Notes: generated from the letters alone by a model not told the origin. Positions 1 through 9,835 are shown, counted from the first letter of the stretch. The stretch: DNA of 64,000 nucleotides from Platerodrilus igneus (GCA_036346225.1 JARFIW010000999.1:1967001-2031000), one strand, 5' to 3'. A program made the numbers and translations.

Positions 1-771
1 TTGGTATCTATCATTTTCCCTGTATTTATACACATAGAGAAAGTATAAGTATAATTTGTCCTTACACTCGCCCAATTTAAATCAAATTATAGAATGCATA
101 TTCCCATATATTAATTAGAATTGTAGGAAAGTACCTTTCTCAATTAATAGTCAGACGTCATTAACAAAACAATGCAAAGCTGAGGATCATACATTTCACT
201 AAATTTATCTAGAAAATACGTCTAATTTTAAACTACATATAAAATAGATTATCGAACTACTTTCTAGCCCACCATACAGAATCAATATATATATTTAACC
301 TTTTGGTTTAATTATTTGAATGTGGGTGGCACTATTTGAAAATTTTAACAATCCTAGATACTAATAAATATTTTTAGAGTTGTACTCTAAATAAAAATGC
401 AGAGGTGTTTTGCTGTTAGGTTTTTGAATATTAAAACATTATGTGGGTCTTTGTTGAGGCTAATTTTAAAAGACGCGATAATTGATTTCAATTCCCCAGG
501 AAATTCCATACTAATTTGATTGGTTACACGATGGGTTTATCTCAAAAGTCAGAGCAATACTGTTTAAAAATAGATAAAAGATGAATACCCTATGATTTGT
601 AAAAGGTTAGTTTTAAATTAATAAGGAGTCGTTCGATTTGAAAATAATTCCGAAAGATTAGAGAAGTTGAAGAAAACACAATAATAATTGATATCGTACA
701 TGACGGAGTTAAATTTAAAATATCGCTAAGATCAATTTTTTATAAAAAAAATCTAAAAATGGTGTTGATAG
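1..771. other. AT-rich sequence without a recognisable gene
   Basis: No coding region is supported. A weak match near 555-625 to the 4968-5035 segment (shared order of short blocks such as actgttt and ttgtaaaggtta) suggests another decayed copy of the same Polinton-end sequence. Confidence 0.35.
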
Positions 772-1041
772 TTAAATACAAATAGGTAAAACCCACTGTA
801 AAACGATTATAATCGTCACTTTTCTTGTCAAGACTTGCATATAACACTGATTAACATAATAAGGAACTGCGCGCGCTTGACCGTCTGCATAAAAAACGTG
901 GGAGCCATGTTCCAGAGCATTAGTTGATAATATACCGTCGAGTTGATCAAAATTACAAGTTAAAGATGGATTTTTTGGTGTTGACGTTACAAGCGATGTA
1001 AGAGCACCATTAGGTAGCGACAAACTAGTAGGTAAGACCAC
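772..1041 (-). pseudogene. Unrecognised 89-codon reading frame in Polinton debris
   Basis: An open frame of 89 codons with a non-repetitive composition (for example NPSLTCNFDQLDG and HVFYADGQARAVPYYV) lies on the same strand as the ATPase relic. I do not recognise the protein. Its position inside Polinton debris makes a fragment of a Polinton structural gene possible, but no motif shows it, and a chance frame in AT-rich DNA cannot be excluded. Confidence 0.2.
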
Positions 1042-1146
1042 CTATGCTCTAGGTAAATTTACATCAAAATTTCACCAGGAAAACATGTATGTTTTGGATA
1101 TCCAGGACTTCCAGAACAAGTCAAGCAAATCTTTTGTGAAACATGT

Positions 1147-1668
1147 AGCTGTACTGAATGTTGGAATGGACGAATTATGGCATGAAATTTTGCAGATGCC
1201 GTTAAGAAGTGAAAAATTGTATGAGGATTTCCGAAGACAACGATTTTTGTAAAAATCACCTACACGGGTTCGACTAGGACATCCCTCCTACCAATGAATT
1301 ATCAACTCAACGTTTAAGCTTATTTTTGCAAGAAATAGTACCTGTACATGGGATCGTTTATGTAAAAGGGCTGTTAAAGAAAAACATCATCACCCGCTAC
1401 CTTCCAGCAAACGAAGTTGTAAATCTTGAACAGTTTGGTATTTCAAATTTGAAGCAGTTACAAAAATCTAAGAAATCTAACCATTGTTTATTGCATTCGA
1501 AAAATTTTCTGAACGTTTGCATTTTAAAAAATACTATTTTATTTTTATAAAGTATTTACAAAACTGGTTTTATATGTTAATTATTCCCAGGTTAGTGAAC
1601 AATGTTAATAAGCTTATAAGTGGTTTGCGTTTAACAAATCGTTAATTGAATAACAATGAAATGCATTC
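1147..1668 (+). pseudogene. Polinton-associated small protein, copy 1 (relic)
   Basis: This 522-bp unit is repeated at 2835-3360. It carries a plus-strand coding trace: a HLHGFD segment (HLHGLDWDIPAT in copy 2), then GIVYVKG, RYLPANEVVNLEQFGI and a Cys/His-rich end (NHCLLHS). The longest open stretch is 1326-1550 (74 codons). A small protein with an HGLxW motif, a VYVKG core and a CxxH-type tail occurs in insect Polinton-like elements as I remember them; its function is not known to me. The copy has a stop between the HGF and VYVKG segments and lacks about a dozen bases around the final Cys cluster that copy 2 retains. Confidence 0.4.
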
Positions 1669-1698
1669 GTCTCACCACCATTCCAGCATCGCTGACAA

Positions 1699-1730
<32 letters not shown>
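1699..1730. repeat. (TA)n microsatellite flanking the MITE on the left
   Basis: About 16 uninterrupted TA units lie immediately left of the short inverted-repeat element at 1731-1865. Confidence 0.9.
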
Positions 1731-1735
<5 letters not shown>

Positions 1736-1865
1736 GTAGTTTTTTACACAAGGTAAGTTGAAATGATCATTTGGGCTTTACTTAAAAGTCTAAGTTATTA
1801 TTTCATCTTATTAATTTCAATACGTAAGTATTTATCAACTTACCTTGTGTAAAAAACTACTTATA
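1731..1865. mobile_element. 135-bp MITE with about 30-bp inverted repeats
   Basis: The ends are near-perfect inverted repeats: tataagtagttttttacaca at the left, and its complement ending in ctacttata at the right. The short interior has no coding capacity. It sits between two TA arrays, which fits insertion at TA (Tc1/mariner or similar) or into an existing TA microsatellite; the superfamily cannot be decided. It interrupts the ATPase relic of the surrounding Polinton debris. Confidence 0.7.
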
Positions 1866-1866
1866 A

Positions 1867-1867
<1 letters not shown>

Positions 1868-1906
<39 letters not shown>
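1868..1906. repeat. (TA)n microsatellite flanking the MITE on the right
   Basis: About 18 TA units follow the right end of the MITE and precede the C-terminal part of the ATPase relic. Confidence 0.9.
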
Positions 1907-1910
<4 letters not shown>

Positions 1911-2345
1911 TGAGGTTGGTTTTATCTTGCTTCCAGATTACAATAACATTGGCATTATCTCTAAGTCCGTGTTTCACTGCACTGGCATACGTTTGAAATA
2001 AGTAAAAGGAATCAATGCTCTTATGTCTACCAAAGAAAAAAAACTAGGCGATCTTGTTTTGTTCGTTTGCAAATATATCATCAAAGATAATAATTGAACC
2101 TTTTTTGGTATCTCCGGGTTCAATCTAATCGTCGTAGTTTCCAAGTTTATGGTAACCAATTTCTTCTCTTAAAGGTTCAAATACACTTCTTAACAGTTCA
2201 TATTTCGGTTGATACGGGCTTTTTTAAAACACATACACGTTTTGGAATCTAAGCCCGTTCTCGTGCAAGATTAGAGATATTAAAGCGTTGGTTTTTCCGC
2301 AGTTTGATGACCCAGCGAATATAGCTTGTATGTTAGACGGGAAGA
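1905..2345 (-). pseudogene. Polinton packaging ATPase (A32/FtsK-HerA-like), relic
   Basis: Reading the minus strand from 2340 gives one continuous frame with three internal stops. It contains a Walker A P-loop (IFAGSSNCGKTNAL), a Walker B strand (GSIIIFDDIFANEQNK) and the conserved segment FFFGRHKSIDSFYLFQTYAS followed by RDNANVIVIWKQD. That order is typical of the A32-like ATPase of Polintons and related viruses, which drives genome packaging. The frame is cut at its C-terminal side by the TA array and MITE at 1731-1906. It is clearly non-functional as it stands. Confidence 0.75.
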
Positions 2346-2594
2346 TGCCAAAAATTCGCCAAAGTTTTGTATGGGTATTACAAGATCATGTTTATCAACA
2401 TTCATATCGCTTACATTCTTTTGTTTACGAAAAGTTTTGTTAATATATAATTTCTTCTCGTTCTGTAATATTTTGACGTGAATGTATAGCGTAGTTCTAG
2501 GTATATTATATTTTTTACTAGCAGCGTAGAAACTTGGCGCACCAGTAAAATTTAATTTACAGTTTTTATCGTAGATTTTTTGTAACGCGTTCAC
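2280..2594 (-). pseudogene. Helix-turn-helix segment upstream of the ATPase relic
   Basis: An open frame of 104 codons begins with a psq-like helix-turn-helix pattern: ALQKIYD, then APSFYAASKKYNIPRTTLYIHV. Its last residues run in a different frame over the start of the ATPase P-loop region, so a frameshift near 2340-2360 separates the two. The segment could be the N-terminal part of the same Polinton protein or a separate DNA-binding protein; neither can be decided here. Confidence 0.45.
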
Positions 2595-2671
2595 TTGGTG
2601 CCTGCATTTTTTTAATGCTCTATCACAACTGATTCCACATAGAAATTATGACCCTTTATATACTTTACTAT

Positions 2672-2820
2672 GTTGGACATATGGCGGACATATGTCGGAC
2701 ATATGTTGGACATTTGTCGGATATATATCGGATATATGTAGGCTGTATACTGGAGATATGTCGGATGTATGTTGGATATATGTTGGATATAGTTTTGATG
2801 TATGTCGGATGTATGTCGTA
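2672..2820. repeat. 11-bp minisatellite, about 12 units
   Basis: Degenerate tandem units of the form yatatgtygga (catatgtcgga, catatgttgga, tgtatgtcgga, tatatgttgga) run through the interval with one longer irregular unit near 2737-2758. Open frames on both strands here are shadows of the repeat. Confidence 0.85.
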
Positions 2821-2834
2821 CGGATGCGAGAAAT

Positions 2835-3360
2835 AGCTGTACTGAATGTTGGAACGGACAAATTATGGCACGAAATTCTGCATATGCGAAAACTTGGATG
2901 AGGACTTCTTAAGGCATAACGATTTCTCTAAAAATCACCTACACGGGTTAGACTGGGACATCCCTGCGACCAATGAATTATCAGCTCAACGTTTAAGTTA
3001 ATTTTTGCAAGAAATAGTACCTGTAAATGGGATCGTTTATATAAAAAGGTTGTTTAAAAAAACATCATCACTCGCTACCTTCCAGCTAACGAAATTGTGA
3101 ATCTTGAACAGTTTGGTATTGCAAATTTAAAGCAGTTACGAAAAGATAGTTAATCTAATCATTGTTTATTGCATTCGAATATTTTCTGAACTGTGCCAAG
3201 CAGAACGTTTGTATTTTAAAAAACACTATTTTATTTTTATAAAGTATTTACAAATCTGGTCTTGTTTACTAATTATTCCTAGGTTAGTGAACAATGTTAA
3301 TAAGCTTATAAGTAGTTTGCGTTTAACAAATCGTTAAATTAATAACAATGAAATGCATTC
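2835..3360 (+). pseudogene. Polinton-associated small protein, copy 2 (relic)
   Basis: This is a direct repeat of 1147-1668, similar over its whole length but with scattered substitutions and indels. It preserves NHLHGLDWDIPATNELSAQR better than copy 1, and it keeps the Cys-rich NCAKQN end missing from copy 1, but it has stops and a frameshift in the VYVKG region. The two copies flank the ATPase relic and the minisatellite, so the duplication postdates the Polinton insertion or arose within it. Confidence 0.4.
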
Positions 3361-3933
3361 TCTTCGGTGATATGCTTAGAAACTAAGCAAATTAAAAGTT
3401 CCAAAAAATATAACGTAAAAGTATTTAAAATTTAATTGTTTTATTGGTAACTATCCTGGAGACAATAGCATGATGTATAACATCGTTTTAAGTTTATTGA
3501 GTTTTCTTTAAAATTAAATAAAAGTAAATATAGGATATCAAGAAAGAATGCAACAGGAGTCATTTGCTTTCACTATTATAATCGTATTAAACCATTCGTT
3601 CAATGACAAATTTCAGCATTGTGAAAAGCAATTTGAACATCATTGTCATTTTCATTTTTAAAGTATATTAAGTAGTACTGATTATTGATGTGATTATAAT
3701 AGGGTATTTGTAGAAAATAAAGTTATTAGAGAAACTGAGTATTAAGCTAATTGACGAAATGCAAATTAGAAGCAATTATGAAAAATATAAAAGAAATGTT
3801 GCTAAATTGTTATTTCAGTAGCGTGCATAATATTTCAAGTACCAACTAGAATTTTTGGTGATTTCGTTTAAAGGTAGGTACAATTTATAATATATCATAA
3901 GCTTTATGACCACATGTTTAATTTAGGTAAAAC
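3361..3933. other. No gene seen
   Basis: AT-rich DNA with no supported frame, repeat or RNA gene. Confidence 0.5.
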
Positions 3934-4194
3934 ATGCTTAACGAAGACTCCAGATATGAAACAGAAGAAACCCAAATATCTAGCTAGGAGGAATTGGAGG
4001 AAATGACTAATGACAAAAACAAATTCGTTTCTGTTATTAATCCCGAGTTATTGAATTATGCAATGGTTGGACAAAACAATGATATAATTGAAAATGAGAA
4101 TATTGAAGAAGTAGACGAGGTGAATGACGAAAACGATAACGAAGAAGTAAATGCAGATGAAATGAATATAGAAGAACACAATGAAACAATTTAA
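3934..4194 (+). pseudogene. Small acidic reading frame, function unknown
   Basis: An ATG at 3934 opens a frame of about 86 codons, broken once by a TAG after residue 17. After the stop it continues 70 codons to a natural TAA. The C-terminal half is very acidic, rich in Glu, Asp and Asn, and would be disordered. No domain is recognised. It may be another protein of the degraded Polinton, an exon, or a chance frame. Confidence 0.25.
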
Positions 4195-4967
4195 TTAGAA
4201 TGAGAAGAGATTATACAAGTTGTGGAAGATCTTTTTGAAGTTTATGAAGAATTTTATATAGATTTCTAATAAAAATTACCCCTTGATTCTTTTTATTTAC
4301 AGATTTTTGTTTTTGATAACCTCTTGGTTCATCCGCTGGAGAATGCATTAGAGTCCTGGGTGAAATTTTAATATTATTAGATAGAGCATACTACTGGAAT
4401 GTTGGTTATTCTAAGGAAGCTTTTGTTGGATCATGCATAGTTGAAGAATAAAGTTTTGTAACAGTACTTAGATTTCGAAAAGGTTTAAAAATTTCGGTGA
4501 TGCGGAAGGTTAGTCAATAAATCTTATCTACTCAAAGTATAGCACTTTCCAATACCTCGAGTAATTAATAATCCACAAGCAATTGCGCGTCGATTTCTAA
4601 TGTACGGCATTGAAACATATTTCTTGTAAACTTCAAAAACATGTAGTCAATAAGATAATTAATAGAAAGTCTATTGAATAGGAATTATACACCGCTTTCA
4701 CATGTAATTTGGGTAATCCATAATTGACAAGAAATTAGTTCAGATACGAATTGTATTTTCCAAAGTACCTATTTAGTATCGTGTTAATTAAATCTAAAAT
4801 CGAAAATTGATAAAATTTTGTGTAAAGTTTTACCTTGTTTAAAATTTTAAAAGTCGTGTTTTTGAATATTCTAATTAAAGGGTGTGGTTCTTGTTGCTAA
4901 ACTCGACCTTCCCATTTATATATTAAAATCGCATTACATTGGGATGTTTTACATTATTTTAATAACA

Positions 4968-5640
4968 AAACATTACTGTTTGAAAATGGTTTTAAATATC
5001 AAACACTTATGGCTTGTAAAGGGTTCATTTCTAAAATTCCGGCGGTAAATTTTCTAAACCTAGTCCATGCGTTTTATCAAGTTTCCCTTCAAAGGTTAAA
5101 ATTGATTTTTAAGGTATTGAGAAAAATATGTAAGTAATTGGGTGTCGTTAGCGCTTATAAGAGTTGATCTTATTTTGAAAAATTACTAGAATTAGAACCC
5201 ACGCAACAACTTTTTAATGGCTATAATTTAAATAAGGGTATAATTTTCCCGGGGTTACTCCAATTTAAATAATACCTAAAGATTTGGGCCCCCCAGAAAA
5301 ATCTAGACCAAACTTATGTGTCACACCCTAAGACGGTCTGGACAACTTCCTAAAATCCGGGGTGTAACTCGGCAAGGGGTGGTTTGATTTAAACAATTCA
5401 AACAGAATTAGATTGTTTAGAAAATTCTAGATCGGGCTAAAATGGCTAGTCGAAGAAAAGTCTTACCTAGGTTAGATATGAATGCAATGAGCAAAAACTC
5501 GGGGTACGGGGCTTTAACAGGGTGTAACTTTGTAAGGGGTAGTCCGATTTTTAAAATTCTAACAGGGTTAGATCGCCCGGGAAATTAGGGTTCGGATCCA
5601 TTTAACAGATCACCCAAACACCCTCCAGGACCGAAATACG
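4968..5640. repeat. Polinton end-type sequence with internal repeats
   Basis: The segment 4968-5035 (acattactgtttgaaaat through ttcatttctaaaattcc) matches the reverse complement of about 18747-18820, which lies just inside the left inverted repeat of the Polinton derivative at 18131-20021. Within 5355-5580 a module beginning gtgtaactttgtaagggg is present twice in diverged form, and one copy matches the inverted repeat of that element. This identifies the stretch as an old element end. Confidence 0.5.
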
Positions 5641-6719
5641 GGATAATGAACAAAACTGTCCTAAAAACCCTGTCAGACCCCTACTAATTTGGTTTATTGC
5701 TTGCTCACTCTAGTATTGGTACGAAACCATAATTGTGCGAGCTCGACTCGCTCTTTGCTAACTTTTTTAATATGAGGGATACCATTTAGACTGTGATTTG
5801 GAGATCGCTAGCCTGCGCGGTTGGAAAATACTTACAAGTCTTCAAATTGTATGTTGAAAAGTTTACTTCCGAAAACGTTAGGTGGTTCTTAAAGTCTTGC
5901 TACTGATGATGATCACTTAGTGGTTTAAATTCGATTTAGTTTGAAATAGTGTGATGCATGAGTGTTTATTATTTTTAATTTCAATCATGTGACTGAGATC
6001 TTAATTAGCAAATAGATTAGAGTAATAATCATGAATAAAAATTATTATTTTTCTTTTCTATATGCCTATTGTACACCAATAAGCGACGTAGGAAGTAAAT
6101 AAAATTTTCAATCGCAAACCATCTACGTATAATAAGGTTGTCGTATCTCTCGAATTGTGACATTTTAAAAACTATGATACACCTTTATTGTGGTTAAATT
6201 TGGCTCTTTATCTTGTTCATAGGAATGAAATCGGTTTCATTTTAATTTATATACTTCCATATATGGCAATACCGGACTGCAAAAATGTACATAGGTGTGT
6301 ATAATGGAATATCTTAATGGTACGGATAAGGTGTATCGCCATAACGCAAACCCACATCGAATCGATAACAAATAAGTAGGTGCAAAATGTGTTTAGCAAA
6401 TAACTTTGTAATATATGTAGGTATTTATTAGCTATGTACGTATATGGAATATAATTTAATAAATAATAGTAGTGAAGTAGCAGCGGAATAATTGTAACTA
6501 TTAATTACAAGTACCAATTAAACACCTACATGAAGAACGAAAAATAAAGGTTTTAAACATTTTATCGAAAACTCATTTTATCCTTGGAAGTAAAAATTCG
6601 AAATAATTTTGAAAATGTGTAGAGATTAACGATAATTTTTAAATAAATATAAGCGTGAATTAAAAATCAATCGCCTATTAACGGCTTTTGTTTTCTGAAG
6701 CAAATAGTTGTGCGCATTA
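5641..6719. other. No gene seen
   Basis: AT-rich DNA without a supported coding region, RNA gene or tandem repeat. Confidence 0.5.
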
Positions 6720-7016
6720 TCAATAGAACGGGTGGAATGGCTTACGCGTTCCAGTGATTTAAAGAGCCACACTACAGATCCAACCAAAGTAGTAGGGTCT
6801 TAACTAAGGAACCAGACTAAAAGAGATCCTCGAGAGCAGCAGCTCTTTCAGTAGAGACCATAGGAGTCGGTATGGCATTCTAAGACACACTACCGCGATG
6901 TGGAAGGCAACAGACACCACCGCATTATCTCTCAAGTACACAGCGTACTTAAATTGTAGTTAAGATAGGATGATGGCATCTTTAGGGGTAAAAGATTCCG
7001 GAGCTAATATAGTCTC

Positions 7017-7313
7017 TACATGTGATTTTCCAATGCTCCACCCGAATGTACTACATTGGCCAGGAAGCGAGTTTTTTTTACCTGGAAAATTTGAAATTTT
7101 GCAGAATCTTTGCCGTTCCAAGCAAGTTAGGGATCTTTAACGTGCGTGACAACACTCACACACGGAACATCCATTTAACCTCTCATCCGAACGAGGGCGT
7201 AATTTTTGTGAAAAGTGCTCGCCTAATATTTTTCAAGCGGACCGTGTCGGGATTCGAACTGGGGACCTAGGACGTAGTAGTCACACGCATACCACTACGC
7301 CACGGAACCACCC
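7017..7313 (-). mobile_element. tRNA-derived SINE, copy 1, with target duplication
   Basis: On the minus strand the element begins with a tRNA-like head: a box A-like gtggcgtagtgg and a box B gttcgaatcc at about 7250-7260. A shared body with the block cgtgcgtgacaacactcaca (plus-strand reading) follows, and the tail has cattggaaaatc. It is flanked by imperfect 14-bp direct repeats (gctaatatagtctc at 7003-7016, gctaaaatagtccc at 7314-7327). It interrupts LINE copy A. SINEs are transcribed by RNA polymerase III and mobilised by a partner LINE. Confidence 0.85.
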
Positions 7314-7619
7314 GCTAAAATAGTCCCCCATTCCAATCTCCTGGAGAGGACTATTTCGGAGGATGTGATCGGAAAGTTTAAAAAAAAGTCGGCAACATTT
7401 TGCGAGCCGGAGCGCAAAATGTCAGAAGTATGAAGCAAGTAAGTAAGCTAGAGAACTTGAAAATTGAAATGGATAGGTTAGCACTAGAGTAAAGATCAAC
7501 GAAGTTCGGGGGCCAGAGGCGGAGGATTCTTGGAGTGGAGGCTTCAGAGTATTTCATACAGGATCAGAGGAAGAAAATTCGGGTGTGAGGTTTAGTTATG
7601 CGGAAACAGATAGGACACT

Positions 7620-8140
7620 GTGTAGAAAATTACTTACAAAAGACCGAAAGAATACTCATGGTTAGATGAGAATGTATACCGGTAAATACAGTAATAATAC
7701 AAGTATACATGTCCACCTCTAGCTACAGTAAGGAAGAGGTAGAAGCGATCTAAAAAGATATTGAACACATTCTAAGATACGTAAAAAGACTTGAAAATTT
7801 AATAATTACGGGGGCTTTTAATGCAGTAGTAGGTGAGAGTAGGAAAGGAGCGGCAGTAGGTTTATATGGTTTTAGCACAAGAAACGACAGGTAAAAATAG
7901 GCTGGTAGAATTCTGCGTCAAGAGCAATTTAATCATCACAAACACATTTTTGGAACATCATGCTAAAAGACGATACACGTGAAAGGTATCAAGAGAAGCA
8001 GGAAGATATCAAATAGATTACCTTCTTGTTAGACAACGGTTTAGGAATCAAGTAAAAGACAGAAGAAGCTGCCCAGAAGCAGATATAGACCCTACATCGA
8101 AATTATGAAGGCCGCCCTTAAATTTAAAAATTTCAAAAAA
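7620..8140 (+). pseudogene. LINE apurinic-type endonuclease domain (relic)
   Basis: Short in-frame pieces on the plus strand resemble the second half of an exonuclease-endonuclease-phosphatase domain: NLIITGAFNAVVG (normally GDFNA), then EHHAKRRYTW and REAGRYQIDYLLV. Several stops and frameshifts separate them. This domain nicks target DNA for target-primed reverse transcription. It lies between the LINE leader and the linker frame at 8463. Confidence 0.6.
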
Positions 8141-8462
8141 AAGGAACGAAAAAAGACACTTTGACTTTAAGAGACTAAAAGATAAAGATATCCACGGAAG
8201 ATTTGAAAAACATTGAAATGAATTGCTGTAAGATATCGGAAAAATTTCTTATACTAAGGAAGTAGAAACAGAATGGAATAACATTAAATCCGGCTTAGAC
8301 ATGGCGGCCAGAAATAATCTGAGGTATACAGAAAGAAAATAAGAAACCATGGATAACAAATCATATCCTGAATTTAATAGAAGAAAGACGAAAATACAAA
8401 AATAGATCAGACGAAATAAGAAAACAGAAATTATTCACAAATGCAGGAAAGCTAAAAAACAA

Positions 8463-8713
8463 TTGATTGATGAAAAGTGCAAAGAGGTACGAACTAAGAT
8501 GGAAATAGGAAAGACAGACGAAGCATACAAACTATTTAGGGATATAAAATCGTATAACAAAAACATAAAGGATGCGGAAGGAAACGTCATTATAGAAAAT
8601 GTACAGAATGTGGTTAGATGGCAAGAATATATGGAGACATTATATACAGAAGAGGAACTAACAGCATTAGAACACGAATCGGACATTGAAAATGATGACT
8701 TGGGATATCCTAT
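8463..8713 (+). pseudogene. LINE copy A, endonuclease-RT linker
   Basis: An open stretch of about 83 codons (KTDEAYKLFRDIKSYN, then WQEYMETLYTEEELTALE) is the counterpart of the linker KTDRAYRAVKKFFGED and WKRYLEDLYKEDDMDELE seen in LINE copies B, C and D. The open frame is cut by the LTR that begins at 8714, so its last 12 codons belong to the LTR. Confidence 0.65.
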
Positions 8714-9252
8714 TGTAGCGGGCTACTACAACCGCGTTCCACTAATTTAAAACAAGTAATAACAAAAGTCTTTTTTACTCACTGTTCAGAAGTCTAATTA
8801 ACAGTAAATGCCTTATTTATGGATGTTTTCAGTCCAATTAACAATGAGGCACTATCACACTAGTGAATTTACAAGCACTAATATCTTTTTAAGCTCACTT
8901 CTTAACAATAGGTCCATTAACAACACTAACACAACTATTTATTTATTACACTTTTGTCTATTTATGTCTTCTACAAGCTGCATGTACGTTAGACACATTC
9001 ACATACTATAACATTTATGTTTACTCTGTTGGACTTCCAAAAACTCAACTATTTAACTTTACACGATATAATTTATATTCGACATTCTGATATAGACTAA
9101 CCTCTTACATTAATAAGCGGTCTTATATATACCTTGAATTAAAAAGATGACCCATCCTCCAGTAATTACTAGAAGGTTCTCGGTCCATGGAGAATATACA
9201 GTGCTTACGGCGTTTGTGTGTCTGATGGGTTGCCTAATAGTAGCTCGCAACA
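8714..9252 (-). repeat. 3' LTR of the gypsy element
   Basis: A 539-bp LTR read on the plus strand as TGTAGCGGGC to GCTCGCAACA, so it has TG...CA ends. It is closely related to the LTR copies at 25408-25893 and 28724-29236, and its terminal 50 bp recur at 13227-13275 with a 20-bp deletion. Confidence 0.85.
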
Positions 9253-9265
9253 CCGCCCCCTCTTT
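9253..9265 (-). promoter_or_regulatory. Polypurine tract of the gypsy element
   Basis: On the minus strand aaagagggggcgg directly precedes the first base of the 3' LTR (TGTTGCGAGC). Such a tract primes plus-strand DNA synthesis. The pol-macrodomain-CCCH frame stays open through it. Confidence 0.85.
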
Positions 9266-9415
9266 AAAACCGTTACGCCTTGTAACTATAAATACATTTT
9301 GACGCCAATTCGGTGACTGATGACGGTATCGACAGTTATCTCCTCTGGTGCATCCACCGAGTCGTTGGAAATAACAGTTAACCCTCTTTTCTTGGTCTTG
9401 GTAGGCAACCGGTTG
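9266..9415 (-). pseudogene. CCCH zinc finger, C-terminal end of the gypsy pol frame
   Basis: Following the macrodomain in the same frame, the protein carries a C-x7-C-x5-C-x3-H finger (Cys, Cys, Cys and His at 9320-9376, core CTRGDNCRYRH). This is the spacing used by RNA-binding CCCH fingers. It is followed by about 15 residues (QSPNWRQNVFIVTRRNGF), after which the frame reads into the polypurine tract and LTR without a stop until 9110. The natural stop may have been lost. The finger itself is intact, and the nearest upstream nonsense codon is at 9473-9475 in the macrodomain. A CCCH finger at this site is not part of the standard gypsy pol plan. Confidence 0.75.
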
Positions 9416-9835
9416 ATAGCAACAAACAAGAACCTGGACGTTGGTTCCCTGGAAAATTACTTCTAGCATATTTTAGACTATCCTCCAATCTAAGCGATCC
9501 AGTTCACAGCCGAGCTTGGGCAACGCTAGTTTCGTTACTCTATTTTCTATCATCTGAGCTTTAAGATTCAGCAAAGCCTCCCATAAATGTCCATAACTAA
9601 GTCTCTGCCATGAAGAATTTTTGGTGACCAGATAGTAAACATAACGATTTTAATCTTGAAGAAGCAAAGCTTTTCCTACAGTTGGCTGCTATTGTACTAA
9701 TTCATCCATACATCCAAACTTTTTCTTGAAAACAACAGCTATTCCTCTTGACATTTCCAAAGCTTGAGCTACGCAATATGCAAGGGAATACTCCTCTGGT
9801 GCTCTAAACAGATCTTGCTGTTTTTCAACAACAAC
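9416..9835 (-). pseudogene. OARD1/TARG1-like macrodomain fused to gypsy integrase
   Basis: Downstream of the integrase the same frame continues into a macrodomain of about 140 residues: a first strand ending in DLF, EYSLAYCVAQ, MSRGIAVVFKKKFG, then YYLVTK and LPKLGCELDRLDW. The order and wording follow the human ADP-ribose glycohydrolase OARD1/TARG1. The lysine of its TKK motif (Lys84) and the aspartate of its GCGLD motif (Asp125) are both present here. Three nonsense codons (9689-9691, 9650-9652, 9473-9475) break the frame, but there is no frameshift. Macrodomains of this class remove ADP-ribose from proteins; several RNA viruses use macrodomains against host antiviral ADP-ribosylation. A role in protecting the retroelement is inference. 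A chance insertion of a host gene is unlikely because the frame is continuous with integrase and sits before the polypurine tract. Confidence 0.88.

Larger units (their letters stand above)
1..5690. mobile_element. Degraded Polinton/Maverick DNA transposon
   Basis: The region holds a minus-strand relic of an FtsK/HerA-like packaging ATPase, two tandem copies of a small plus-strand protein, and at its right side sequence related to the end of the better preserved Polinton derivative at 18131-20021. The stretch 4968-5035 matches, in reverse complement, the sequence just inside the left inverted repeat of that element. Another run near 5524-5556 matches part of its inverted repeat. This places an element end near 5.69 kb with the interior to the left, and the other end either destroyed or outside the window. 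Polintons are large self-synthesising transposons encoding polymerase B, integrase, protease, ATPase and capsid proteins; only ATPase and small-protein debris are visible. The outer boundaries are uncertain. Confidence 0.55.
6720..8713 (+). mobile_element. RTE-like LINE, 5' part (copy A)
   Basis: The interval carries a LINE leader (near 6770-7000, and again 7314-7400 after the SINE, with the block ccggagctaatatagtc that recurs in diverged form before the endonuclease of the other copies). It then has a heavily broken endonuclease frame and a linker frame, and stops abruptly at the gypsy LTR at 8714. Reverse transcriptase and 3' end are missing. The sequence is clearly different from copies B, C and D, so it represents a second RTE-like family. 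The left boundary is approximate. Confidence 0.6.

Noticed and set aside
7250..7310. A tRNA gene
   Set aside because: The boxes belong to the head of a SINE with body, tail and target duplication; the sequence does not form a full tRNA.
9416..9835. Macrodomain as an independent host gene or processed gene copy
   Set aside because: It is continuous in frame with integrase, lies between integrase and the polypurine tract, and has no poly(A) or flanking repeats of its own.
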